64,000 nucleotides of DNA. Source: Thermaerobacter marianensis. GTDB taxonomy: Bacteria; Bacillota; Sulfobacillia; DVGY01. Shown here one piece after another: positions 42,431-51,880 of this stretch; position 1 is the stretch's first letter; the number at the start of each line of letters is the position of its first letter. The translations under genes were made by a program, and so were the position numbers. Where the stretch lies: contig DYGY01000008.1 of assembly GCA_020724425.1 (NCBI GenBank), forward strand, positions 1 to 64,000. Direction: 5' to 3'. The notes beneath the pieces are model-generated. The model saw nothing but the letters and a program-made list of their open reading frames with translations, ran no database searches and was not told the DNA's origin.

Positions 42431-42992
42431 AATGTATGGAATAATGGCAGAATGCTTTAGAGAACCTTCAGAGAGTTTCATTGAAGATGTCAATGAGGGA
42501 ATACTGGAAACAGAGGTTTCAGAATTGCTTCATAGTTTGAATATAACTGTGGAGGGATTAGGACAAGTTGATTTAGAGGCTGAGTATTATAATCTTTTTG
42601 TTAACCCTCAGGGACAAAGATTGGTTCCTGTGGAGTCTATTTATCGTCCTTGGACCATGTCAGATGAGGAGAGTATTCTTGGGAAGACTAAAGGATATCT
42701 GATGAGTGATTGGGCGATGCATCTCATGAATGTTTATGAAGATATGGGGATTGAGCTACCAGCTGAATATCAGTCAAAACCTGATCATTTGACCCTTGAG
42801 TTAGAGTTTATGGCTCTTTTGCTACAGTTAGGGGAAGAGGAGGTTTCTAAGCAATTCTTTAGGGACCATCTTGATTGGTTAGGGGACTTGTTCACTGATG
42901 TTAAAGAGAGGTATTCACTAGGACCCTTTTATACATATGTTTTCGGAGTTCTAGAGGCATTCTGGAGACATGAAAAGGACCTCATTGGTTAG
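42411..42992 (+). CDS. TorD/DmsD-family redox enzyme maturation chaperone
   Basis: About 193 residues, all-helical. Family features: AEMYGIMAECFREP near the start, PVESIYRPWTMSD, and PDHLTLELEFMALLL. Such proteins bind the Tat signal of a molybdoenzyme until the cofactor is inserted. The start is uncertain: GTG 42411 has GGAAGAGG before it, and ATG 42393 is an in-frame alternative; both overlap mobA. Given its place it is the expected chaperone of the module 1 and 2 catalytic subunits. Confidence 0.85.
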   Translation: MREIRAEMYGIMAECFREPSESFIEDVNEGILETEVSELLHSLNITVEGLGQVDLEAEYYNLFVNPQGQRLVPVESIYRPWTMSDEESILGKTKGYLMSDWAMHLMNVYEDMGIELPAEYQSKPDHLTLELEFMALLLQLGEEEVSKQFFRDHLDWLGDLFTDVKERYSLGPFYTYVFGVLEAFWRHEKDLIG

Positions 42993-43003
42993 GAGGAACA
43001 GCT

Positions 43004-44143
43004 ATGGCCTATTTGGATAATAGTGCTACAACAAGGCCCCATGAAGAAGTATTGAGAGTGATGTGGGAGGTGTATGCTGACCATTATGGTAATCCTTCAT
43101 CTATTCACACTAGGGGTCTAGAAGCTGAGAGAATAGTTAGAGGTGCTGAAGAGGTACTAGCTGATATGCTAAATGCGAGTCCTGAGGAGATTATCTTCAC
43201 TTCTGGAGCTAGCGAAGCTAATAATATTGCTATCCAGGGTATTGCGAAAGCGTATAGACGAAAGGGTAAGCATCTTGTTACCAGTACCTTTGAACATTCC
43301 TCTGTATTAGAGACGATGAAGGCTTTGGAAAAGCAGGGTTTTGAGGTCACTTATGTTAATCCTAAGGCAAATGGTATGGTTAGTGTTAAGGATATAGGTA
43401 AAGCAATCAGGAAGGATACAATCCTTGTTAGTCTTATGCATGTTAACAATGAAATTGGCACTATTCAATCTATTGAGGAAATTGGTAGAATATTAGGTCC
43501 AGGTACTTTCTTACATGTGGATGCAGTTCAGGGTTTTGGTAGAGTTCCTCTTGATGTTAGAAGAATGGGGATTGATCTTCTATCATTGAGTGGCCATAAG
43601 ATTATGGGACCTAAGGGTATTGGTGCTTTGTATATAAGGCAGGGAGTTAGGGTAGCACCTGTTTTATATGGTGGTGGTCAGGGCCATGGTCTTAGACCGG
43701 GTACCGAAAATGTACCTGGGATTAGAGGTCTTGCTGAAGCTACTCGTCTATGGGAGGTTCATGGGGAAGAGTGGTCAGTTAGAGTGCAAGGTCTGAAAGA
43801 GCAGATGATTGCCGGGTTGCAGGGTGTTGGTGAAATACGAATTAATGGTGATTTGGAAAGAGCTGTACCGCATATTGTAAGTGTTTCCTTTGCTGATGTA
43901 CCAGGGGAGGTTCTTGTTCATTCTCTGGCTAAAGAGGGTGTGTTTGTATCTACAGGTTCAGCTTGTTCATCAAAGCATAAAGGAAGTCATGTTTTGCATG
44001 CTATTGGCCTTGATGAGCGTTTCCGGGAGGGCACGTTAAGAGTTAGTTTTAGCCCTATGAATACTCAAAGAGATGTGGAGATGTTTCTTGAGGCTATTGG
44101 CAAGGTAGTACCGCTATTGCAAAAGATGAAGCGTAGGCGTTAG
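43004..44143 (+). CDS. Cysteine desulfurase (IscS/NifS-like)
   Basis: PLP-dependent enzyme taking sulfur from cysteine. N-terminal YLDNSATTRP, the PLP Lys199 in SLSGHKIMGPKG, HVDAVQGFGR, and the persulfide Cys in STGSACSS. 379 residues. AGGAGG precedes the ATG. It is followed 17 nt later by thiI, so it most likely supplies sulfur for tRNA 4-thiouridine; a role in cofactor sulfuration for the molybdoenzymes is possible but not shown. Confidence 0.95.
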   Translation: MAYLDNSATTRPHEEVLRVMWEVYADHYGNPSSIHTRGLEAERIVRGAEEVLADMLNASPEEIIFTSGASEANNIAIQGIAKAYRRKGKHLVTSTFEHSSVLETMKALEKQGFEVTYVNPKANGMVSVKDIGKAIRKDTILVSLMHVNNEIGTIQSIEEIGRILGPGTFLHVDAVQGFGRVPLDVRRMGIDLLSLSGHKIMGPKGIGALYIRQGVRVAPVLYGGGQGHGLRPGTENVPGIRGLAEATRLWEVHGEEWSVRVQGLKEQMIAGLQGVGEIRINGDLERAVPHIVSVSFADVPGEVLVHSLAKEGVFVSTGSACSSKHKGSHVLHAIGLDERFREGTLRVSFSPMNTQRDVEMFLEAIGKVVPLLQKMKRRR

Positions 44144-44160
44144 TGAGGATGGTGTAAGAT

Positions 44161-45342
44161 ATGTTGTTGATTCGTTATGGTGAGATAGGTCTAAAGGGAA
44201 AAAACAGGCCTATGTTTGAAAAAAAACTTGTATATAATATTCGCAATGGTCTAAGAAGGGCTGGTTTCAAGGATTTCCGGGTGGAGAGGAAGAGAGGAAG
44301 GATCCTTCTTTCAATGTCATCAGTCCTAGATGAAGAAAAGGCAGAAGCAGAGTTAAGGAAGGTATTTGGTATTGTTGCTATTTCCCGGGTAAGGCAGGCT
44401 AATTCTGATATTTTTGATATTCAGGAGGTTGCCTTAGGGTTATTAAAAGGTAGACAGGCTGGTACCTTTAAGGTTGAGACTAGACGTACTGATAAGAGGT
44501 TTCCGTTAATATCTCCTGAGGTTAGTAGGTTGGTAGGAGGATATGTATTAGAGAATACAGATAACCTTTCTGTGGATGTTCATCATCCAGATGTGGTAGT
44601 AGATGTGGAGATTAGACAGGAAGGTGTTTATGTATATACTGATAGTATAAGAGGGATTGGAGGGCTTCCTGTTGGGGTTAATGGGAAGGTGCACTTGCTC
44701 CTTTCAGGAGGTATCGATAGTCCGGTTGCCTACTGGATGTCTCTTAAGAGAGGGGTAGAGGTGGAACCCATCCATTTTGATAGTCATCCTTTTACCAGTG
44801 AAAGATCTAGGGAGAAGGTTATTGATATTTGTAAGGTGTTAGCTGGTTATACTCCAGAGTCTGTGGCTTTACAGCTAGTATACTTTACAGAAATCCACAA
44901 GGCTATTGTCTTAGATGTCCATGCTGATCTTGGGGTTACGGTAATGAGAAGGATGATGTTTAGAATCTCTGAACAGATAGCTAAACAGAGGAATGGTTTG
45001 GCCCTAGTTACCGGAGAGAGTCTTGGTCAGGTTGCATCTCAAACTCTTGAGAGTATGGCTGTGATTAATGATGTGGTTAGGTTGCCGGTGTTGCGTCCTC
45101 TTGTAGGTTTTGACAAAGAGGAGATTGTTCTAAGGTCTCAGAACATTGGTACATATGATATATCTATTAGGCCTTATGATGATTGCTGTTCACTAGTTGT
45201 GTCATCTTCACCTAAAACAAGACCTAATCTTGAACAGGTCTTAAAAGCGGAAGAAAAGCTTGATGTGGATGGTTTGGTTGCTGAGGCTATTGAGAAGACT
45301 CAGGTGATTATGGTTGATAGGAAGGGGATAGAGAGTGACTGA
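44161..45342 (+). CDS. thiI: tRNA 4-thiouridine synthetase ThiI (short form)
   Basis: 393 residues: ferredoxin-like and THUMP domains at about 1-165 (RYGEIGLKGKNRPMFE, VDVHHPDVVVDVEIR), then the PP-loop adenylation domain (LLSGGIDSPVAYWM). It lacks the C-terminal rhodanese domain of E. coli ThiI, as in Bacillus, where the desulfurase partner passes sulfur directly. PYDDCCSL carries the conserved Cys. The end overlaps the next gene by 8 nt. Confidence 0.96.
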   Translation: MLLIRYGEIGLKGKNRPMFEKKLVYNIRNGLRRAGFKDFRVERKRGRILLSMSSVLDEEKAEAELRKVFGIVAISRVRQANSDIFDIQEVALGLLKGRQAGTFKVETRRTDKRFPLISPEVSRLVGGYVLENTDNLSVDVHHPDVVVDVEIRQEGVYVYTDSIRGIGGLPVGVNGKVHLLLSGGIDSPVAYWMSLKRGVEVEPIHFDSHPFTSERSREKVIDICKVLAGYTPESVALQLVYFTEIHKAIVLDVHADLGVTVMRRMMFRISEQIAKQRNGLALVTGESLGQVASQTLESMAVINDVVRLPVLRPLVGFDKEEIVLRSQNIGTYDISIRPYDDCCSLVVSSSPKTRPNLEQVLKAEEKLDVDGLVAEAIEKTQVIMVDRKGIESD

Positions 45343-47077
45343 TAATCCTAAGTTGCAGAGATATATTGAGTTTGATCCACTCCTCTTACCCGAGGTGAAA
45401 GAGAATACGATTGGTGAGGGTACTATTGGCGGTAAGGCTAAAGGGATTGCTTTTGCTAGGCATATTCTTAATGAGAAAGCTGTGGATATTAGGAATGAGG
45501 TAGTAATTCCGGAGAGTATGTTTCTGGCAACGGAAGTCTTTGAGGAGTTTGAGGTCATAAATAATCTGCAGGATATTGAACAGGAAGAAGACTTTGAGGA
45601 GATTGAAAAGGCTTTTATCAATGGGCGTTTTCCTGTTGCTATTGAGAAGGAGCTAAGAAGAATACTAGAGAGGATAACCTATCCTTTGGCCATTAGATCT
45701 TCTTCAAAGCTTGAGGATGATCCTAAGTATTCTTTTGCAGGTAAATACCTTACAACCTTTATTCCCAATACAGGAGATCTTGATGGTCGTTTGGAGAACT
45801 TAAAGTATGCTATTAAGTTAATTTATGCGAGTGTTTATGGGCCGAATGCTGTTGAGTATAAGCGGAAGCACAAACTTTCAGGTGAACAGATGGCTGTAAT
45901 TATCCAAAGACTAATGGGCAGAGAACGTAAGGGCTATTTCTATCCTGAGCTTGCTGCAGTTGGCTTTTCTCGTAACTATAGACGCTGGAGTGAGAGACTT
46001 AAGCAAGAAGATGGAGTAATCAGGTTGGTTTTTGGTCTGGGTACAAGATGTACGGGGAGGGGTTATGCAAGAAACATTTCGTTGAGTAATCCCAATCTTA
46101 GACCTGAGGGACAGAATCCTAGAGATATAGCTAAATACTCTCAAGAGACTTTTGATATGCTTGATATGGAGACAGGTCAGTTGTTGGCAGTTAATATCAA
46201 CGCAAAGACGGAAATATTTAGGGAACATCCCAATATTGGGCGTTTTGTGAAGGTATATTTGCGAGATAGTGATGAGCTTAAGGATATGTGGTCCATTTCT
46301 CATGGTAAACCGGGAAGTCAAAAGTATATCTTCGCTTTTAAGGACTTCCCTAATGCGTATCCTGAGATTCTAGATACTAGTGGTCGGTTATTTAAGTGTT
46401 TTGAAGAGGAAATGGGTGTTCCTGTAGATATCGAGTTTACCTTTGATACTGCTGATAAGAGTTATGCGTTAGTACAATTACGTCCGTTAAGCAGTTATGA
46501 GGAATACAGGAAGATTAGGGTTCCTAGGAGTCTTGCTAAGAGCGAGATTATTCTCCGTGGCGACCGCATGCTTACTAATGGTAAGGTGAAAAACATCAAG
46601 ACTATGGTCTATGTTGATCCTCAGGGGTATTCTGAGGCCAGAGATAAGTATGCTGTGGCTAGGGAAGTTGGTAGAATTAATGAGCAGTTAAATGGTGAGA
46701 AGTATATCTTGATTGGTCCGGGTCGCTGGGGTTCAACTAATCCTGATCTTGGTGTACCGGTGAGATACAGGGAGATTTTTAACTGTAGCGTTCTAGTTGA
46801 GTTGGGTATCAGTCATGGCAACTATACACCGGAACTATCTTATGGCACGCACTTCTTTGCTGATTTGGAGTTAGATGGAGTGCTGTATTTGCCTGTCTTT
46901 GATAGTGTGCGTTCTAACATTATTAACTGGGAATGGTTTAATGATAAGCCATACAAAGAGACAAACCATCCAGCAGTACGGGTATATGAAGGGGATTTCG
47001 GTACCTATCTTGATGGAGAGCGTTTAGATGGCGTTATCGTGGACGCTGAGGCCAGAAAGAAGCGGATGAAGGGTTAA
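45335..47077 (+). CDS. PEP/pyruvate-binding domain protein (PPDK N-terminal-like)
   Basis: 580 residues. N-terminal GGKAKGIAFARHIL and RSSSKLEDDPKYSFAGKY are the ATP-grasp-like signature of PEP synthase and pyruvate phosphate dikinase; IEFTFDTADKSYALVQLRPL closes that domain. The swivelling His domain and the C-terminal PEP barrel are absent; instead there is a second conserved region (LIGPGRWGSTNPDLGVPV, ELSYGTHFFADLE) of unknown function. It starts GTG within thiI and ends one base into nth. Probably a phosphotransfer enzyme, of unknown substrate. Confidence 0.85.
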   Translation: MTDNPKLQRYIEFDPLLLPEVKENTIGEGTIGGKAKGIAFARHILNEKAVDIRNEVVIPESMFLATEVFEEFEVINNLQDIEQEEDFEEIEKAFINGRFPVAIEKELRRILERITYPLAIRSSSKLEDDPKYSFAGKYLTTFIPNTGDLDGRLENLKYAIKLIYASVYGPNAVEYKRKHKLSGEQMAVIIQRLMGRERKGYFYPELAAVGFSRNYRRWSERLKQEDGVIRLVFGLGTRCTGRGYARNISLSNPNLRPEGQNPRDIAKYSQETFDMLDMETGQLLAVNINAKTEIFREHPNIGRFVKVYLRDSDELKDMWSISHGKPGSQKYIFAFKDFPNAYPEILDTSGRLFKCFEEEMGVPVDIEFTFDTADKSYALVQLRPLSSYEEYRKIRVPRSLAKSEIILRGDRMLTNGKVKNIKTMVYVDPQGYSEARDKYAVAREVGRINEQLNGEKYILIGPGRWGSTNPDLGVPVRYREIFNCSVLVELGISHGNYTPELSYGTHFFADLELDGVLYLPVFDSVRSNIINWEWFNDKPYKETNHPAVRVYEGDFGTYLDGERLDGVIVDAEARKKRMKG

Positions 47078-47709
47078 TGTCTCATCAGCATGTTTTGGAC
47101 ACACTGAGACGAATCTATGAGGGTAGGGAGAGTCCCCTAAGGTTTAACAACCCCTTTGAATTGCTGGTTGCTACTATTCTTTCTGCTCAGTGTACTGATG
47201 AAAGGGTTAATCAAATTACTGAGAATTTGTTTAAGAGGTATCCTGATTCTAAGAGTCTGTGTAGAGCGAGTATTGATGATATTGCCAAGGAAATAAGGTC
47301 TTGTGGTCTGTATCGTAACAAGAGCCGATATTTAAGGGACATGGCCTGTATTCTGGTGGAGAAACATAATGGTGTTGTTCCTAGGGAGAGAGATTCCTTA
47401 GAGTCTTTGCCAGGGGTGGGGAGGAAGACTGCTAGTGTTGTTTTGAGTAATGCTTTTGGCATGCCGGCAATAGCTGTGGATACTCACGTTTTTCGTACGG
47501 CTCACCGTTTGGGGTTGGCATCAGGCAAGACTCCAGAGAGAGTGGAGAAGGAACTAGAGCAGGTAATACCGGAAGAAGATTGGGCAGAGGCCCATCACTG
47601 GCTACTATTTCACGGTAAGGAGCTGTGTACGGCCTTAAATCCCCAATGTGGTAGCTGTGATTTTTCAGATAAATGCAGATGGCTAAAAGAAAGAGAGCAG
47701 AGTTCATAA
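47077..47709 (+). CDS. nth: Endonuclease III
   Basis: 210-residue DNA glycosylase/AP lyase for oxidised pyrimidines. HhH motif ESLPGVGRKTASVVL with the catalytic Lys, AVDTHVFR with the catalytic Asp, and C-terminal 4Fe-4S ligands C184, C191, C194 and C200 (C-x6-C-x2-C-x5-C). The start overlaps the preceding stop by 1 nt. Confidence 0.97.
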   Translation: MSHQHVLDTLRRIYEGRESPLRFNNPFELLVATILSAQCTDERVNQITENLFKRYPDSKSLCRASIDDIAKEIRSCGLYRNKSRYLRDMACILVEKHNGVVPRERDSLESLPGVGRKTASVVLSNAFGMPAIAVDTHVFRTAHRLGLASGKTPERVEKELEQVIPEEDWAEAHHWLLFHGKELCTALNPQCGSCDFSDKCRWLKEREQSS

Positions 47710-47721
47710 AACCTGCTCTCT
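47692..47721. terminator. Hairpin between nth and the transporter operon
   Basis: AGAGAGCAG and CTGCTCTCT form a 9-bp stem around 12 nt that include the nth stop codon; convergent position, likely bidirectional. Confidence 0.65.
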
Positions 47722-47729
47722 CAATATAT

Positions 47730-48749
47730 CTAGGATAACGGGTAGTGACAGGCGACGAAGTGATTATTACCTACATCGACTAGTTCAGGTATCTCCCGTT
47801 TACAAATGTCTTGAGCGTATTTACATCTGGTATGGAATCTACAGCCAGATGGTGGGTTTGCTGGGCTGGGAACATCACCCTCAAGGACAATTCGTTCTCT
47901 CTTAGATTGAATCCGTGGATCTGGAATCGGAATCGCCGAGAGAAGTGCCTCGGTATATGGATGTTTGGGTTCCCGATAGAGGCTATCTGAATCAGTTAGC
48001 TCTACTAGTTTGCCCAGATACATTACACCGACACGATCACTAATGTGCTTGATAACGCTAAGATCGTGAGCGATAAAGAGATAAGTCAGGTCAAACTCTG
48101 TCTGTAGGTCTTCTAGCAGGTTAATTACCTGTGACTGAATCGAAACATCAAGAGCTGATACTGGCTCATCAAGAACAATAAGTTTGGGTTTTAGAGCAAG
48201 AGCACGTGCTACACCAATTCTCTGACGTTGACCACCTGAGAATTCGTGCGGATAACGTCTCATATGCCATTTACTTAAACCTACGGTTTCAAGTAGTTCC
48301 TGAACTATTTTGTCCTTTTTTGCACCTTTGGCAATGCCATGAATCTCAAGTGGCTCGCCTATGATATTTCCTACGTTCATACGTGGGTTTAGAGATGCAT
48401 AAGGATCCTGGAATACCAGCTGCATTTCACGACGCATCTTACGCAAATCATGCTTATTCAGTGAGAAAACATCTTGTCCTTGAAAGTATACATGACCTGC
48501 TGTAGCATTCATCAAGCGAAGGATGGCGCGACCAGTTGTGGTCTTACCACATCCAGACTCACCTACTAAACCAAGGGTTTCACCCTTCATAATATCAAAG
48601 GAAATGTCATCAATAGCTTTAACGTGACCAATTACACGAGAGAAAACACCACCGGAAATCGGGAAGTATTTCTTAAGGTTCTTAACTTGAACCAGTGCAT
48701 CAGGGTTCAGCTCGTGTTCTGGTAACTTATTAACAGCTTCTTTGCTCAT
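47730..48749 (-). CDS. Oligopeptide/dipeptide ABC transporter ATP-binding protein (OppF/DppF type)
   Basis: 339 residues. Walker [11 protein letters not shown]-loop [13 protein letters not shown], signature [14 protein letters not shown], Walker [15 protein letters not shown], and the C-terminal oligopeptide-family extension with Cys residues ([15 protein letters not shown]). Second ATPase of the transporter, starting within the previous gene (ATGA overlap). Last gene of the operon. Confidence 0.95.
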   Translation of the reverse strand: MSKEAVNKLPEHELNPDALVQVKNLKKYFPISGGVFSRVIGHVKAIDDISFDIMKGETLGLVGESGCGKTTTGRAILRLMNATAGHVYFQGQDVFSLNKHDLRKMRREMQLVFQDPYASLNPRMNVGNIIGEPLEIHGIAKGAKKDKIVQELLETVGLSKWHMRRYPHEFSGGQRQRIGVARALALKPKLIVLDEPVSALDVSIQSQVINLLEDLQTEFDLTYLFIAHDLSVIKHISDRVGVMYLGKLVELTDSDSLYREPKHPYTEALLSAIPIPDPRIQSKRERIVLEGDVPSPANPPSGCRFHTRCKYAQDICKREIPELVDVGNNHFVACHYPLS

Positions 48750-49759
48750 GAGGACACCTCCTTGCTTACTGCCTTGCTTGCCTGGCCTTCTTCAGTATAT
48801 AGCCAGCATCTTACGGTGTGGCCATCTTCTTTTTTGATCAGCTCAGGCATCCTCTCTAAACAGATCTCCCGTACATGAGGACATCTTGGGTTAAATGCAC
48901 AACCTGTTGGCATGTTAGCAGGATGAGGAACAGATCCCTCAATAACATGCAATCTCTCTTTACCTCTATCCATACGGGGAATGGAATTCAGTAGCCCCTG
49001 TGTATACGGATGTAACGGCTTATGGAAGAGATCATCCACAGGTGCCTCTTCTACAATTTTACCAAGGTACATAACGATAACGCGTTCTGCCATATCGGCT
49101 ACAACACCAAGGTCGTGGGTGATTAGCATAATGGCGGTACCTGTCTCATCTCTAAGTTTCTTCATCAGCTCAAGAATCTGAGCCTGGATTGTAACATCAA
49201 GAGCAGTAGTTGGTTCATCAGCAATTAGTAGCTTAGGATGGCAGGAAAGAGCCATAGCAATCATAACCCTTTGTCTCATACCACCTGATAACTGATGAGG
49301 ATACTCCTTTGCCCTTTGTTCAGGCATTGGGATACCGACTAATGTAAGCATCTCAACAGCTATCTTATGAGCCTTTTCTTCACTTACACCTTGGTGCAAC
49401 TCAACTGCTTCAGCAATCTGATCACCAACGGTAAACACAGGGTTTAGTGAGGTCATTGGCTCTTGAAATATCATGGAGATATCATTACCACGAATCTTTC
49501 TCATAGCTGAATCAGATTTCTTTAGGAGATCTTCTCCTTCAAAAAAGATCTGACCATCAACAATCCTTCCAGGAGGATCTGGAATTAGGCGCATAACTGA
49601 AAGTGAGGTTACGCTCTTTCCACAACCAGACTCACCTACGATTGCTAATGTTTCACCCTTGTTAAGGTGAAAGCTAATTCCGTTTACAGCGGGAACTTCA
49701 CCGTCACTTGTATAAAAGTGTGTGTGTAGATCTTTGACTTCTAGCAACTTTTCAGTCAA
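48746..49759 (-). CDS. Oligopeptide/dipeptide ABC transporter ATP-binding protein (OppD/DppD type)
   Basis: 337 residues. Walker [11 protein letters not shown], signature [15 protein letters not shown], Walker [16 protein letters not shown]-terminal peptide-transporter domain with Cys cluster ([15 protein letters not shown]). TTG start with GGGGGTGAG upstream. It pairs with the OppF-type ATPase. Confidence 0.95.
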   Translation of the reverse strand: MTEKLLEVKDLHTHFYTSDGEVPAVNGISFHLNKGETLAIVGESGCGKSVTSLSVMRLIPDPPGRIVDGQIFFEGEDLLKKSDSAMRKIRGNDISMIFQEPMTSLNPVFTVGDQIAEAVELHQGVSEEKAHKIAVEMLTLVGIPMPEQRAKEYPHQLSGGMRQRVMIAMALSCHPKLLIADEPTTALDVTIQAQILELMKKLRDETGTAIMLITHDLGVVADMAERVIVMYLGKIVEEAPVDDLFHKPLHPYTQGLLNSIPRMDRGKERLHVIEGSVPHPANMPTGCAFNPRCPHVREICLERMPELIKKEDGHTVRCWLYTEEGQASKAVSKEVSS

Positions 49760-49791
49760 GGGCTCACCCCCTGATAATTTATTTTAGTTAA

Positions 49792-50730
49792 TTAGTCTTT
49801 CAAACGTGGATCAAGTGCGTCTCTTAGACCGTCACCTACAAGGTTAATACTTAACACTGTTATGAAAATAGCAGTTCCGGGTGGTACCCAAAGCCACCAT
49901 TGATATTGCAGTGCTTTTAGTGATTCAGCAGCTACTAGCATGTTACCCCAACTTGGAATAGGTTGCTGAACACCTAGACCAAGGAAGCTAAGGTATGCTT
50001 CCATTAGAACCGCACTTGCCATTCCTAGTGTAGCAGAAACGATGATTGGTGCCATAGCATTAGGTAGAATATGACGGAAGATAATCCTTCCTTCACCTGC
50101 ACCAATTGCATGAGCTGCTTCCACATAGTCTCGTTCACGGATACTTAGGAATTCACCACGAACAAGACGGGCGGTCCCGGTCCAACTCAGAAGACCGATG
50201 ATAATAACGGTGTTTCTAAAGTTTGGTCCAAGTATCGCCGCAATAGTAATAGCGATGACTAGGAAGGGGAAACTGATAACAATATCGGTAAATCGCATGA
50301 TAACCGTATCAACCCAACCCCTGTAATAACCTGCTAAGGAACCCAAGAGGATACCAATTGACAAAGAAATCGCTACCGCCACCACACCAACTGTCATAGA
50401 TATACGTCCACCATATAGTAGACGAGATAAAACATCTCTTCCCAATGTATCAGTTCCCAATGGATGCTCTGCTGACGGTGGTTTCTCTCTATATCTAACG
50501 TTTGTAGTGTTAGGGTCATGAGGAGCAATCCATGGTGCCATAATGGATAGAGATGCTAAAATTAACAGTACAATGGTTCCTGTAATTGCTAATTTATTTC
50601 TTCTGAAACGAATCCAGAAAATACGTCCGGGACTCATAATCTGTTGAGTTTTCAATTCTTTATCAGTTGTTTTGTTTTTGTTTTTTTTCAAAATTTCCTC
50701 TGATCTCATATCGTTTGGTTTGTTTCTCAT
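49792..50730 (-). CDS. Peptide ABC transporter permease (OppC/DppC type)
   Basis: 312 residues, six helices after a lysine-rich N-terminal tail. HPLGTDTLGRDVLSRLLYG is the DppC/OppC signature, and the EAA loop is EAAHAIGAGEGRIIFRHILPN. GGAGGTG lies 13 nt before the ATG, longer than usual, so the true start may be slightly different. Confidence 0.94.
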   Translation of the reverse strand: MRNKPNDMRSEEILKKNKNKTTDKELKTQQIMSPGRIFWIRFRRNKLAITGTIVLLILASLSIMAPWIAPHDPNTTNVRYREKPPSAEHPLGTDTLGRDVLSRLLYGGRISMTVGVVAVAISLSIGILLGSLAGYYRGWVDTVIMRFTDIVISFPFLVIAITIAAILGPNFRNTVIIIGLLSWTGTARLVRGEFLSIRERDYVEAAHAIGAGEGRIIFRHILPNAMAPIIVSATLGMASAVLMEAYLSFLGLGVQQPIPSWGNMLVAAESLKALQYQWWLWVPPGTAIFITVLSINLVGDGLRDALDPRLKD

Positions 50731-50754
50731 TGTTTGTCATACACCTCCTTCAGC

Positions 50755-51717
50755 TCAATCATAGCGAATACGTGGATCAACTAGAGCATAGAAGATATCC
50801 GCTAGAAGGTTACCAACGATTGTCCATATAGCAAACATAAGATTTGTTGCCATGAGAATAGGATAGTCTCTTTGAACAACGGCATTGTAACTGAGTGTAC
50901 CCATTCCAGGTAATGAGAATATTGTTTCTGTTACCAGAGCACCTGAGAACATGCCGGGTAAGGAAAGACCTAAAATAGTGATAACCGGAATCAGGGCGTT
51001 CCTGAGTGCGTGCTTGTAAATTACGACTTTCTCGGATAATCCTTTTGCTCTAGCGGTACGTATATAGTCTTGGCGTATGACCTCTAACATACTAGAGCGA
51101 GTATAACGCATGAAGCTTGCCATATATAATAGGGCAAGGGTCATTGACGGTAGCACCAAGTGGTAAAGCATGTTAAAGATGTTCTTTGGGAACTCATACG
51201 TCACACCTGGTGTTGTCAAACCACCACTTGGGAACCATTGTAACTGCAAGGCAAAGAGCCAGATTAGGACTAACGCTAAAAAGAATACTGGTATGGAAAT
51301 ACCCGCAAAAGCAAATACCGTAAATAGGTTGTCCCATTTGGAATATTGCTTAGTTGCTGAGTACACACCAATTGGAATAGCAAAAACCAGCGCTATCGTT
51401 AGTGCTAGCAATGAAAGAGTAAAGGTCGGTCCGATTCTCTCTTTTATTAAGTCACCTACTGGTTTAGAATATTTCGTTGAGAATCCGAGGTTTCCTGACA
51501 AAAGTTCGCCCAACCATCTGAAGTATTGAACATATTTAGGATCATTTAATCCCAGTTTTTCGCGTGCCGATTCAAGATCTTCTTTTGTAATATTCGGATC
51601 CATCATATGACTGAGTGGATCGCCAGGCATCGCTTGGGTTAAGGCAAAAATGATTATGCTTACGCCTAGTAATATGGGAATAGCTTGTAGAATACGGCGG
51701 ATAATGTATTTTTGCAA
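50755..51717 (-). CDS. Peptide ABC transporter permease (OppB/DppB type)
   Basis: 320 residues, six helices. ALTQAMPGDPLSH, YIRTARAKGLSEKVVIYKHALRN (EAA-type loop), and the C-terminal PRIRYD are typical. TTG start with AGGAGG upstream. It is separated from the binding-protein gene by a pair of strong hairpins. Confidence 0.94.
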   Translation of the reverse strand: MQKYIIRRILQAIPILLGVSIIIFALTQAMPGDPLSHMMDPNITKEDLESAREKLGLNDPKYVQYFRWLGELLSGNLGFSTKYSKPVGDLIKERIGPTFTLSLLALTIALVFAIPIGVYSATKQYSKWDNLFTVFAFAGISIPVFFLALVLIWLFALQLQWFPSGGLTTPGVTYEFPKNIFNMLYHLVLPSMTLALLYMASFMRYTRSSMLEVIRQDYIRTARAKGLSEKVVIYKHALRNALIPVITILGLSLPGMFSGALVTETIFSLPGMGTLSYNAVVQRDYPILMATNLMFAIWTIVGNLLADIFYALVDPRIRYD

Positions 51718-51767
51718 TGGAAAACCTCCTTTCCAGGATTAGCAAAGAGCATATATTAAACAAGGTA

Positions 51768-51847
51768 CTACCCGACCTAGGGGTCGGGTAGAATAACCCT
51801 ATGTTTTGTCTATTCTTGCAGTAACCCCGGCGTCAGAGACGCCGGGG
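51768..51847 (-). terminator. Two strong hairpins between binding protein and permeases
   Basis: On the plus strand, CTACCCGACC-TAGG-GGTCGGGTAG (51768-51791) and CCCCGGCGTC-AGA-GACGCCGGGG (51825-51847). Both have perfect 10-bp GC-rich stems with tiny loops and weak T-runs. They lie just after the binding-protein stop on the minus strand and should lower downstream transcription or protect the upstream mRNA. Confidence 0.7.
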
Positions 51848-51880
51848 ACGCCTTACTTAGAATCTACTTTTCCGTCTCTA

